Of a stretch of DNA of 64,000 nt, positions 15,454 through 23,841 are shown in pieces. A model generated the notes under the pieces. That model saw only the letters and a list, made by a program, of their open reading frames with translations, was not told the DNA's origin and ran no database searches. Origin of the DNA: Belnapia moabensis DSM 16746 (GTDB lineage Bacteria > Pseudomonadota > Alphaproteobacteria > Acetobacterales > Acetobacteraceae); contig NZ_JQKB01000021.1 of the NCBI RefSeq assembly GCF_000745835.1, positions 1 through 64,000 on the forward strand, in the 5' to 3' direction. Position numbers and translations under genes: made by a program. Each line of letters opens with the position of its first letter. The first letter of the stretch is position 1.

Positions 15454-16419
15454 TCAATCGAGCTTCACGTTGTTGGTGCGGATGATGGCGCCCCAGCTCT
15501 CAGTCTCGCTCTCGAGCCAGCTGCGGAAGGCGGCCGGACCCTCGGCGCGGACCTCGCCACCGAGATCGGCGATGCGCCGCGTCACCTCCGGCTGGGCGAG
15601 GACGCTCCGCAGCACCTCGTCCCAGCGGGCGATCATCGGCTGGGGCGTGCCGCCCGGCAGCAGCACCCCCTGCCAGGTGCCGCTGTCGACCGCGGGCCAG
15701 CCCAACTCGCGGAAGGTCGGCAGCGCCGGGAAGGCGGCGAGGCGATGCGCGCCGGAGACGGCGATGCCCCGCAGCGTGCCGTTCTGGACGAAGGGCTGAG
15801 TCGCCGTCGCGCCGTTGATAATGAGGTTCGCCTCGCCGCTCGCCGCCGCCGAGAGCGCCGCCGCCCCGCCGCGATAGGGGACGAAAACCGGCTCCGCGCC
15901 CCAGGCCTGGGTCAGCATCAGCGCCGTCAGGTGGTTGGCGGCGCCGATGCCGGAATGGGCAACGTTCACCTTGGCCGGGTTGGCCTTGGCATAGGCGGTG
16001 AGTTCGGCGGCGTCCTTCGCCGGCAGGCTCGGATGCACGGCGAGGATGTAGGGCGCGTAGATCAGCATGGTCGCCGGCGCCAGGTCCCGCCGGACGTCGA
16101 AGGGCAGGCGGGTGAAGAGGCTCGGCGCCGTCGCCAGGATGCCGGCATCGATCAGCAGGATGGTGTGGCCGTCCGGCGCCGCCTTGGCCACGGCATCGGC
16201 GCCCAGGTTGCCGGCGGCGCCCGGCCGGTTCTCCACCACCACGGACTGGCCGAGCTGCTTCGTCAGCTCCGGCGCCAGGATGCGGGCGAGGATGTCGCTG
16301 GTGCCGCCCGGGGCGAAGGGGACGATAATGCGGATGGTATGGTCGAACGCCGTCTGCGCCAGTGCGGGCGCGGCGAGAAGGGCAGGAGTGGCGAGCAGCA
16401 GGTGGCGGCGTGTCGGCAT
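15454..16419 (-). CDS. Bug/TctC-family tripartite tricarboxylate transporter substrate-binding protein
   Basis: 321 residues. Signal peptide MPTRRHLLLATPALLAAPAL..AQ, followed by the Bug-family core: IRIIVPFAPGGTSDILARIL, VVENRPGAAGNLGADAVAKA, AHSGIGAANHLTALM, VPYRGGAAALSAAASGEANL and LPTFRELGWP. These periplasmic proteins bind small organic acids or amides. No TctA/TctB permease genes are adjacent, a common 'orphan' situation in Betaproteobacteria and Acetobacteraceae. The ligand cannot be told from sequence. It is divergently placed from the PRISE reductase at 16539. Confidence 0.9.
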   Translation of the reverse strand: MPTRRHLLLATPALLAAPALAQTAFDHTIRIIVPFAPGGTSDILARILAPELTKQLGQSVVVENRPGAAGNLGADAVAKAAPDGHTILLIDAGILATAPSLFTRLPFDVRRDLAPATMLIYAPYILAVHPSLPAKDAAELTAYAKANPAKVNVAHSGIGAANHLTALMLTQAWGAEPVFVPYRGGAAALSAAASGEANLIINGATATQPFVQNGTLRGIAVSGAHRLAAFPALPTFRELGWPAVDSGTWQGVLLPGGTPQPMIARWDEVLRSVLAQPEVTRRIADLGGEVRAEGPAAFRSWLESETESWGAIIRTNNVKLD

Positions 16420-16538
16420 GGCGGTTTCCCCGGGGCTTGTTCCGGCGAGCGTAGCACCGGCGCGGCGTGGCCCAAACTGGGCAGGCCCTGGCGCCCGGCC
16501 TGGGGGCGGTTCAGTCTGCTCGTCCTAAGGGAGGAGCC

Positions 16539-17594
16539 ATGAGCAACGCACGCAGCCTGCTGATCGTCGGCGCCAGCGGCGCGGCAGCCACCCGCATCAC
16601 CGAACGGGCTGCGCTGACGCCGGGCCTCGCCCCGATCGGCCTCTCCCGCCGCGTGCCTGAGGGGGCAGGGGACTGGATTGCCGCCGACCTGCAGGACGCG
16701 GCGGGGCTGGCCCGTGCGCTGGCGGCGCGGCCGGAGATCACCCATCTCGTCTATGCCTCCCGCGCGCCGCATGGCGAGAGCGGGGTGGAGGACGTCGCCG
16801 CCAACCTGGCGATGCTGCGCAACCTGCTGGACGCGGCGGAGGCCGGCTTGCCGCGCTTCGGCCACCTGCACCTGGTGCATGGCGGCAAGTGGTACGGGGT
16901 GCATATCGGCCCCTTCCGGACGCCGGCCCGGGAGGATGACCCGCGCCACATGCCGCCCAATTTCTACTACGACCAGCAGGATCTGGTGGCCGGGCGCCAG
17001 CAGGGGAGGGGCTGGAGCTGGAGCGCCAGCCGGCCGAGCTTCGTGCTCGACGTGGCGCCGGGCCGGGCGCGGAACCTCGTCTCCACCCTCGGCGCCTATG
17101 CCGCGATCTGCCGCGCGCTCGGCCTGCCCTTCGACTTTCCCGGCAAGCCCGGCACCTGGACCGCCCTGCACGAGGTGACGGATGCCGCGCTGCTGGCCGA
17201 GGGCGTGCTCTGGATGATCGGCGAGCCGCGCTGTGCCAACCGGGCCTTCAACCTCGTCAACGGCGACTGCTTCCGCTGGTGCGACCTCTGGCCCTTCCTC
17301 GCCGACCGGTTCGGCCTGCCGTCCGGCGCCGTGCGGCCGATGCGGCTCGCTCATTGGATGGCCGACAAGGGACCGGTCTGGGAGGGCATCCGCGCGCGCC
17401 ACGGCCTTGCACTGCCGATCGAGGCGGTGGCGAGCTGGGAGTTCGCCGACTTCGTCCTCGGCATGGACTACGACGTGCTGCACTCGATGACGGCGGCGCG
17501 GATGGCCGGCTTCACCGGCTTTGTCGACAGCTGGGCGATGTTCTCCCGGCAGATCGACGCCTACCGCGCAGCGCGGGTCCTGCCGCCGGCCTGA
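16539..17594 (+). CDS. PRISE-type (progesterone 5-beta-reductase/iridoid synthase-like) SDR
   Basis: 351 residues from an ATG preceded by AGGGAGGAG. The extended-SDR nucleotide motif is IVGASGAAATRI. The PRISE hallmarks follow: VHGGKWYGVHIGPF with the catalytic Tyr region, DDPRHMPPNFYYDQQDLV, GRGWSWSASRPSFV and FNLVNGDCFRWCDLWPFLA. Plant and bacterial PRISEs reduce activated C=C bonds (enones) with NADPH. Other short-chain reductase activities are possible. It is alone on its strand, and an Lrp/AsnC regulator ends 8 bases after it on the opposite strand. Confidence 0.8.
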   Translation: MSNARSLLIVGASGAAATRITERAALTPGLAPIGLSRRVPEGAGDWIAADLQDAAGLARALAARPEITHLVYASRAPHGESGVEDVAANLAMLRNLLDAAEAGLPRFGHLHLVHGGKWYGVHIGPFRTPAREDDPRHMPPNFYYDQQDLVAGRQQGRGWSWSASRPSFVLDVAPGRARNLVSTLGAYAAICRALGLPFDFPGKPGTWTALHEVTDAALLAEGVLWMIGEPRCANRAFNLVNGDCFRWCDLWPFLADRFGLPSGAVRPMRLAHWMADKGPVWEGIRARHGLALPIEAVASWEFADFVLGMDYDVLHSMTAARMAGFTGFVDSWAMFSRQIDAYRAARVLPPA

Positions 17595-17601
17595 GGCCTG
17601 C

Positions 17602-18054
17602 TCAGGGCGTTGGCGTCCAGACCTGCTTTAGGTTGCGCAGCGTGAAGCTGCTCCGCGTGTGGCGGACACCGGGCAGGCGGTAGAGCTTCTCCCGCAAAAG
17701 CCGCTCATAGCCGGCCGTGCCGCCGACCACGGCCTTGATGACATAGTCGTACTCGCCGGTGACGAGCCAGGCCTCCACCACTTCCGGCATGTCGGTCACC
17801 GCCTGTTCGAAGCGGCGCAGGCTTTCCTCGTCGTGCCGCTCCATCATCACCTCAATGATGACTGTGTCCGGCAGGCCGAGCGCCGCCTGGTCGAGGATCG
17901 CCACGTAGCCCTTGATGACGCCAGCCTGCTCCAGCCGCTTCACCCGCGTCCAGCAGGGGGATGGAGAAAGGCCGACCTCCTCCGCCAGCTCGGCATTGGT
18001 CAGGCGGGCATTGCGATGGAGGGCGCGGAGGATGCGTCGGTCGATGGCGTCCAT
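17602..18054 (-). CDS. Lrp/AsnC family transcriptional regulator
   Basis: 150 residues. The N-terminal AsnC-type HTH (MDAIDRRILRALHRNARLTN, AELAEEVGLSPSPCWTRVKR) is followed by the RAM/ACT-like effector domain (about 65-145; VIIEVMMERHDEESLRRFEQ, EAWLVTGEYDYVIKAVVG). These regulators sense amino acids or related acids as octamers. The target is not evident. The next gene upstream on the same strand is the unknown 18107-18742 gene, 53 bases away, and the PRISE gene converges on it. Confidence 0.92.
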   Translation of the reverse strand: MDAIDRRILRALHRNARLTNAELAEEVGLSPSPCWTRVKRLEQAGVIKGYVAILDQAALGLPDTVIIEVMMERHDEESLRRFEQAVTDMPEVVEAWLVTGEYDYVIKAVVGGTAGYERLLREKLYRLPGVRHTRSSFTLRNLKQVWTPTP

Positions 18055-18106
18055 GCGCGCTCGCTTGGTCAGGGTTGCGACGGGTGGGCTTGGGAGGGCC
18101 CTTCCA

Positions 18107-18742
18107 TCAGAACACGAAGAACTCGTGGGCCGGCCGGTCCTTCACGATGCGCATCGCATCGGAGGCCACGGTGCTGCGCCCGCCGGATGCATTGCGGAGG
18201 CCGGGGATGAAGAGCTGCATCACATCCGCATCGGCGAACCAGGTCGTCACGCTGTCGGTGATGAGGGGGGCAAGCGAGCCCGTGACCGGATCCTCGCTGA
18301 TCGGCTTGCCCTTGCCCGTGAAGCAGCCCAGGTCGGCGGTCAGGACCGCCTCGAGGATCCGGTCGGCTTGGCCGAACTGGTGCACAACGGCGAGGCGCGT
18401 CCGAACCAGCGCATTTTGGCCGTAGGAGTTGAAGCCGCTCGGGCCGCCGCCTGCGTCCGACGGGTCGAGGACGAAGCCGCTGCGGGCAGGACGCGTCGTC
18501 GGGGCGACGAGGAAGTTCCGGAAATCCGATTCCGAGAACCACCAGGGAGAGGTGTGGTTGACGACAGCCGGGATGTTGTTGCCGTTGCGGCGGTCCACGG
18601 TATGGCCGAAGCGGAACAGGCGCGTCCTGGCGGGAAGGAGCTTGTAGCGAGGATTGACGATCCCCTCGCAAGCACGCCGGTAATGCGGATTCGCTGCGTC
18701 GGCAGCCTGGAAGCAGTCAGCATTCAAGGGAGGCATGGTCAT
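18107..18742 (-). CDS. Uncharacterised protein, 211 residues
   Basis: Starts MTMPPLNADCFQAADAANPH. No signal peptide or membrane helix is seen. Ordered blocks include LLPARTRLFRFGHTVDRR, NHTSPWWFSESDFRNFL, QNALVRTRLAVVHQFGQADR, TDSVTTWFADADVMQLFIPG and SDAMRIVKDRPAHEFFVF. The R-L-F-R start, SPWW segment and late QLFIPGL recall the arrangement of some ADP-ribosyltransferase-like or RES-like folds, but this is weak and no catalytic Glu can be fixed. It lies 53 bases upstream of the Lrp gene on the same strand, and a monooxygenase is transcribed divergently. Function unknown. Confidence 0.6.
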   Translation of the reverse strand: MTMPPLNADCFQAADAANPHYRRACEGIVNPRYKLLPARTRLFRFGHTVDRRNGNNIPAVVNHTSPWWFSESDFRNFLVAPTTRPARSGFVLDPSDAGGGPSGFNSYGQNALVRTRLAVVHQFGQADRILEAVLTADLGCFTGKGKPISEDPVTGSLAPLITDSVTTWFADADVMQLFIPGLRNASGGRSTVASDAMRIVKDRPAHEFFVF

Positions 18743-18800
18743 CGCTTAGTCTCGTCTACCTTGATGAGGTGGTTTTCTTCTCAAAGGGCCCGGTGAGGCA

Positions 18801-18813
18801 TTATACGTTATAA
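18801..18813. promoter_or_regulatory. AT-rich palindrome in a divergent promoter region
   Basis: TTATA-CGT-TATAA stands out as an AT island in GC-rich DNA between the divergent genes at 18742 and 18893. It could be a -10 region (TATAAT at 18809-18814) overlapped by an operator. The nearby Lrp/AsnC protein is one possible binder, by inference. Confidence 0.35.
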
Positions 18814-18892
18814 TATGAACATCGATACGACAACCTGTGGTCGAGGAGGTGCGATTGCTGGCCGCCCTGTCTCGTCATGGTAGCCTTCGCCC

Positions 18893-20215
18893 ATGCCCCG
18901 TGAAATCCGCCTGAACGCCTTCGACATGGCCTGCATCGGCCACATCCAGCATGGGATGTGGACCCACCCGCGTGACCGCTCGGTAGAGTATACGACCCTC
19001 GGCTACTGGATGAGCCTGGCCCGGACCTTGGAGCGGGGGCTCTTCGACGGGCTGTTCCTGGCCGATGTGGTCGGCGTTTATGACGTGCTGGGCGGCCGGC
19101 CCGATGCCGCAATCCGCAACGCCGTGCAAATTCCGCTGCTCGACCCGCTGATGCTGGTGCCGGCCATGGCGGCGGCGACCAGCCATCTCGGCTTCGGCGT
19201 CACCTGCAACCTCAGCTATGAGGCACCGCCCCTCTTTGCCCGGCGGATGGCGACGCTGGACCATCTGACCCGTGGGAGGATCGGCTGGAACATCGTCACC
19301 GGCTATCTGGACAGCGCCGCCCGCGCCATGGGCCTGCAGAAGCAGGTCGCGCATGACGACCGCTACGACGCGGCCGAAGCCTTCATGGACCGCGCCTACG
19401 AGCTCTGGGAAGGCTCCTGGGCGGATGGCGCGGTGCGGCGGGACCGGGCGTCCGGGGTCTATGCCGATCCGTCGCTCGTGCGGGACGTGGGAGGCGGCGG
19501 CCCCTTCTTGGTCGAGCCCTCGCCTCAGCGCACGCCGGTGCTCTACCAGGCGGGGGCCTCCGACCGGGGACGGGAATTCGCCGCCCGGCATGCCGAATGC
19601 GTCTTCGTCAACTACGGCAGGCCGGCCGACATCGCGCGGCTCACCGCCGACCTCCGGGGGCGGGCCTCACCGCGGCCGATCCGCATCTTCGCCGGTGCAA
19701 CGCTGATCGTCGGCCGGACCCGGGCCGAGGCGGAGGAGCTGCTGGCCGAATACCGCCGCCATGCGAGCGTCGAGGGCGCCTTGGCCCATGCCGCAGCCTC
19801 GCTCGGGATCGATTTCGACCGCTTCGGCATCGACGAGCCGATCGATGTGGCGGCGACCGATGCGATCAGCTCCAATGTCGAAGCATTGCGGCGCGTCTTC
19901 GGCCCGGGCTGGACCAAGCGGCAGCTCATCGACCAGTTCGTCCTCGGCAGCCGGCAGCGCCCGGTCGTCGGGAGCGCGGCGGAGGTGGCGGAGGCGCTGA
20001 TCGGCTTCGTCGAAGCGGCGGATGTCGATGGCTTCAACCTTGCCCGGACGGTGATGCCGGAGGGGATCGAGGCCATTGTCGACCTGCTGGTGCCCGAATT
20101 GCAGGAGCGCGGGGCCTACAAACGGGGCTATGCGCCAGGGACTTACCGGCAGAAGCTGTTCGGCGCCGGGCCGCGCCTCGCCCCTCCCCATCCCGCGACC
20201 GCCCATCGCGGATGA
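18893..20215 (+). CDS. NtaA/SnaA/DmoA-type FMN-dependent monooxygenase
   Basis: 440 residues, starting MPREIRLNAFDMACIGHIQH. It is a bacterial-luciferase-like TIM barrel of the NtaA/DmoA group: W..P.D.S..Y..L.YW..LAR.LERG.FDG.FLADV at the N-terminus, TSHLGFGVTCNLSYEAPPLFARRMATLDHLT, GRIGWNIVTGYLDSAARAMG, and PVLYQAGASDRGREFAARHA. Relatives oxidise nitrilotriacetate, dimethyl sulfide or alkanesulfonates with FMNH2 supplied by a separate reductase, which is not in the window. The substrate is unknown. A GC-rich hairpin in 20300-20330 may end its transcript. Confidence 0.88.
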   Translation: MPREIRLNAFDMACIGHIQHGMWTHPRDRSVEYTTLGYWMSLARTLERGLFDGLFLADVVGVYDVLGGRPDAAIRNAVQIPLLDPLMLVPAMAAATSHLGFGVTCNLSYEAPPLFARRMATLDHLTRGRIGWNIVTGYLDSAARAMGLQKQVAHDDRYDAAEAFMDRAYELWEGSWADGAVRRDRASGVYADPSLVRDVGGGGPFLVEPSPQRTPVLYQAGASDRGREFAARHAECVFVNYGRPADIARLTADLRGRASPRPIRIFAGATLIVGRTRAEAEELLAEYRRHASVEGALAHAAASLGIDFDRFGIDEPIDVAATDAISSNVEALRRVFGPGWTKRQLIDQFVLGSRQRPVVGSAAEVAEALIGFVEAADVDGFNLARTVMPEGIEAIVDLLVPELQERGAYKRGYAPGTYRQKLFGAGPRLAPPHPATAHRG

Positions 20216-20365
20216 TCCTTCTGCCTTCTCGGCGGTGCAGCATAAAGAACGGGAAGAAACCCCGGCAGGAGCGGTTCATCCTTCCACGCTGAAAGGCCGC
20301 GCCCGGGGGATTGCCCCGGGGCCCCGGCCGCCCGACATTCGGGATAAAGACGCGGGAGACGGACC

Positions 20366-23300
20366 ATGGGCAGCATCCTACGCCCCGAAGCGACCCTCGA
20401 CGACCGTTGGGACAAGTCAGGCGAGACGCTGCTGCTGACCGGCATCCAGGCGCTGGTCCGCTTGCCCCTGGTCCGCCACCAGCTGGACAAAGCGCTGGGC
20501 TGGAACACCGGCGGCTATATCAGCGGCTACCGCGGCTCGCCCCTCGGCACCTACGACATGCAGCTGATGAAGCAGGCCAAGCGCCTGGCCGAGGCGAACA
20601 TCGTCGTCCGCCCCGGGCTGAACGAGGATTTGGCGGCGACTGCGGTCTGGGGCAGCCAGCAGGTGGCGCTCTACGGCAACCAGACGGTCGATGGCGTCTT
20701 CGGCATCTGGTACGGCAAGGGGCCGGGCGTCGATCGCTCCGGCGACGTGCTGCGGCACGCCAACAGTGCCGGCACCGCGCCGAAGGGTGGCGTGCTGGCC
20801 CTGGCGGGCGACGACCCGACCTGCAAGTCCTCCACCATCACCTCGGGCTGCGAGATCAGCTTCATGGATGTGGAGATGCCGGTGCTCGACCCGGCCGGCG
20901 TCGATGAAATCCTCGACTACGGGCTGAAGGCGATCGACATGTCGCGCTTCGCCGGCCTCTGGGTCGGCATGAAATGCGTGGCGGAGACGATGGACGGCGC
21001 CGCCTCCGTCCTGGTTGACCCGGCGGCCTATGCGAGCGTCCTGCCCGACTTCCCCTTCCCGCCGGACGGTGTGCATATCCGCCTCCGCGACCACGCCATC
21101 CCGCAGGAGCAGCGGCTGCGGCAGGTGAAGCTGCCGGCGGCCGTCGCCTTCGCCCGGGCGAACGGGCTGAACCCCATCGTGGTGGACAGTCCGCAGGCAC
21201 GCTTCGGCATAGCCGCCCGCGGCAAGGCCTATGCGACGCTGCGCCAGGCTCTGCGTGATGCCGGCATCACCGACGAGCTGGCGCGGATGGCGGGCCTGCG
21301 CATCTGGAAGGTCGGCCTCGCCTGGCCGCTGGATGCTGAGGCCGCGCGGGAATTCGCCCGTGGGCTCGAGGAGGTTCTGGTGGTCGAGGACCGCCGCCCG
21401 GTGATCGAGCCGCAGCTGCGCGACGCGCTCTACCACGAGATGCAGCGGCCACGGATCACCGGCAAGACCGACGAGCAGGGGCGGCGCCTGCTCTCCGACC
21501 TGCTGGAGCTCGACACCGGCGCCGTGCTGCGGGCGCTCTATGCCCGCCTGCCGGAGGCGCTGCGGACCGAGCAGCTGGCCGCCCGCATCGCCCAGCTTGA
21601 CGAGCTGGCCAACCTCGCTGTGGCGCCGGTGCATGACCGCACGCCGCATTTCTGCCCGGGCTGCCCGCACAACACCTCGACCAATGTGCCCGAGGGCAGC
21701 CATGCCATGGCCGGCATCGGCTGCCATACGCTGGCGATCTACATGGACCGCAAGACGGACCTGCTGACCCATATGGGCGGCGAGGGCATGCCCTGGCTCG
21801 GCATGGCGCCCTTCGTGTCCGAGAAGCACATGTTCGCTAATCTCGGCGACGGCACCTATGCCCATTCCGGCAGCCTCGCCATCCGGCAGGCGATCGCGGC
21901 GGGGGCGAACATCACCTACAAGATCCTGGTGAACAGCGCCGTCGCCATGACCGGCGGGCAGACGCCGGAAGGCGAGCTCGGCGTGCCGGAGATCGCGGCG
22001 CAGATGGCGGCCGAGGGCGTGCAGAAGATCGTCCTCGTCTCCGACGACCCGGAGCGGCACCAGGGCGATGCGCGCATGCCGAAGGGCATCGACTACCGCC
22101 ATCGCAGCGAGCTGGACGCGGTGCAGCGCGAGCTGCGCGACCTGCCGGGCGTCTCCGTCCTGATCTACGACCAGCAATGTGCGACGGAGCGGCGCCGCAA
22201 GCGCAAGCGCGGCACCCAGGCCGTGGCGATCAAGCGCGTAGCGATCAACCCGCGCGTCTGCGAGGATTGCGGCGACTGCTCCCGCACCTCCAACTGCCTC
22301 GCTGTCGAGCCGATCGAGACCGAGTTCGGCCGCAAGCGGCAGATCGACCAGAGCGCCTGCAACCAGGACCTCTCCTGCGTCGAGGGCTTCTGCCCCTCCT
22401 TCGTCACGCTGGTCGGCGCGGAGCCGGTGAAGAAGCCGGTGCCGAAGCCGGGCGATGCCCTGCCGGAGCCGATGGCGGCCGAGCCGCGCGCGGGCGAGCC
22501 GGCTTGGAACATCCTGCTCGCCGGCGTCGGCGGGCAGGGGGTGACGGCGCTCTCGGCCATCCTCGGCATGGCGGCGCATCTGGAGGGCCGGCCGAGCCGC
22601 TCGGTCGACATGCTTGGCCTCGCCCAGAAGGGCGGCGGCGTCTTCGCCCAGCTCCGCATCGGCCGGGCCGGCGCGGCACCGGAGACGATCGAGGCGCCGC
22701 GCATCGGCATGGGCCAGACCGACCTGCTGCTCTCGGCCGACATGGTCGTCGCGCATGGGCGGACGGCGCGGCCGCTGCTCGGCGCCGGGCGCACCGTCGC
22801 CGTGCTGAACGCCGACCTGCAGCCGACCGCACAGTTCGTGAAGGACACCAGCACCCGATATGACCGCGCCGGCATGCTGGAGAGCATTCGCGGCGCCTGC
22901 CGCGAGGTGGTGGCGGTGCCTGGCGTCCACGCGGTGGAAGAGGCCTTCGGCGATCTCATCTACCTCAATGTCTGGCTGCTCGGCATTGCCTTCCAGCGCG
23001 GGCTGGTGCCGCTCTCGGCCGAGGCCATCGACCGGGCGCTGGAGCTGAACGGTGCCCAGGTGGAGCGCAACAAGGCCGCCTTTGCCCTCGGCCGTGCCGC
23101 GGCCCTTGCCCCGCCCGCCCCGGTGGCACCGGCGGACGAGACGCTCGACGCGCTTGTCGCCCGCCGCATCGCGGAGCTGACGGACTATCAGAGCGCAGGC
23201 TATGCGCGCGGCTATGCCGACTTCGTCACCCGCGTCCGTGCCGCCGAAGCGCGCGCGGTGCCGGGCGAGGAGCGGCTGACCCGTGCCGTCGCCACCCAGC

Positions 23301-23797
23301 TCTACCGACTGATGGCCTACAAGGACGAGTACGAGGTCGCCCGCCTGCATCACCTGCCGGAATGGCAGGCGCATCTCGCCAGCCACTTCACCGGCACGCA
23401 GCGGGTGGAGCTGAACCTGGCGCCGCCGATTCTCGCCAAGACCGATCCGGTGACCGGCCAGCCCCGCAAGATGGCCTTCGGCCCCTGGATGCTCACGGCC
23501 ATGCGCCTGCTGCGCCACGGCAAGCTGCTGCGTGGCACCCCGCTCGACCCCTTCGGCCGCACCGAGGAGCGGCGGATGGAGCGCGCCCTGCCCGGCGAAT
23601 ACCGCGCCGGCGTGGAGCGGCTGCTGGCCCTGCTCTCGCCCGAGACCCATTCGCGCATCTGCGACTGGGCCGAGGCGGCGGCGGGCATCAAGGGCTACGG
23701 CCACATCAAGGCCCGCAACGCGGCGGCGACCCGGGCGCGGATGACGGAGCTGGAGGCGGCGGTGTCGCAGCCGGTGGTGGCGATGGCGGCGGAATAG
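20366..23797 (+). CDS. Indolepyruvate:ferredoxin oxidoreductase, fused alpha/beta form
   Basis: 1143 residues, near the usual 1150-1170 of the single-chain aerobic form. It converts aryl (and probably branched) 2-oxo acids to acyl-CoA with ferredoxin reduction. The N-terminal part (GGYISGYRGSPLGTYDMQL) is the pyrimidine-binding domain. The Cys-rich FCPGCPHNTSTNVPEGS and the thiamine-diphosphate site GDGTYAHSG...NSAVAMTGGQ are at about 430-530. A second cysteine cluster CEDCGDCSRTSNC and SCVEGFCPSF is at about 630-690. The gamma-type domain GVGGQGVTALSAIL starts at about 717, and a C-terminal helical domain follows. It probably forms a unit with the acyl-CoA dehydrogenase 44 bases downstream, for amino-acid catabolism. 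Confidence 0.92.
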   Translation: MGSILRPEATLDDRWDKSGETLLLTGIQALVRLPLVRHQLDKALGWNTGGYISGYRGSPLGTYDMQLMKQAKRLAEANIVVRPGLNEDLAATAVWGSQQVALYGNQTVDGVFGIWYGKGPGVDRSGDVLRHANSAGTAPKGGVLALAGDDPTCKSSTITSGCEISFMDVEMPVLDPAGVDEILDYGLKAIDMSRFAGLWVGMKCVAETMDGAASVLVDPAAYASVLPDFPFPPDGVHIRLRDHAIPQEQRLRQVKLPAAVAFARANGLNPIVVDSPQARFGIAARGKAYATLRQALRDAGITDELARMAGLRIWKVGLAWPLDAEAAREFARGLEEVLVVEDRRPVIEPQLRDALYHEMQRPRITGKTDEQGRRLLSDLLELDTGAVLRALYARLPEALRTEQLAARIAQLDELANLAVAPVHDRTPHFCPGCPHNTSTNVPEGSHAMAGIGCHTLAIYMDRKTDLLTHMGGEGMPWLGMAPFVSEKHMFANLGDGTYAHSGSLAIRQAIAAGANITYKILVNSAVAMTGGQTPEGELGVPEIAAQMAAEGVQKIVLVSDDPERHQGDARMPKGIDYRHRSELDAVQRELRDLPGVSVLIYDQQCATERRRKRKRGTQAVAIKRVAINPRVCEDCGDCSRTSNCLAVEPIETEFGRKRQIDQSACNQDLSCVEGFCPSFVTLVGAEPVKKPVPKPGDALPEPMAAEPRAGEPAWNILLAGVGGQGVTALSAILGMAAHLEGRPSRSVDMLGLAQKGGGVFAQLRIGRAGAAPETIEAPRIGMGQTDLLLSADMVVAHGRTARPLLGAGRTVAVLNADLQPTAQFVKDTSTRYDRAGMLESIRGACREVVAVPGVHAVEEAFGDLIYLNVWLLGIAFQRGLVPLSAEAIDRALELNGAQVERNKAAFALGRAAALAPPAPVAPADETLDALVARRIAELTDYQSAGYARGYADFVTRVRAAEARAVPGEERLTRAVATQLYRLMAYKDEYEVARLHHLPEWQAHLASHFTGTQRVELNLAPPILAKTDPVTGQPRKMAFGPWMLTAMRLLRHGKLLRGTPLDPFGRTEERRMERALPGEYRAGVERLLALLSPETHSRICDWAEAAAGIKGYGHIKARNAAATRARMTELEAAVSQPVVAMAAE

Positions 23798-23841
23798 GCT
23801 ACATCCGCCCCAGCCGCAGAGACGGCATCCGGAGGACGACC

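Noticed and set aside
14881-16542. Long forward frame over the Bug binding protein
   Set aside because: Arg/Gly-rich antisense frame with no family similarity.
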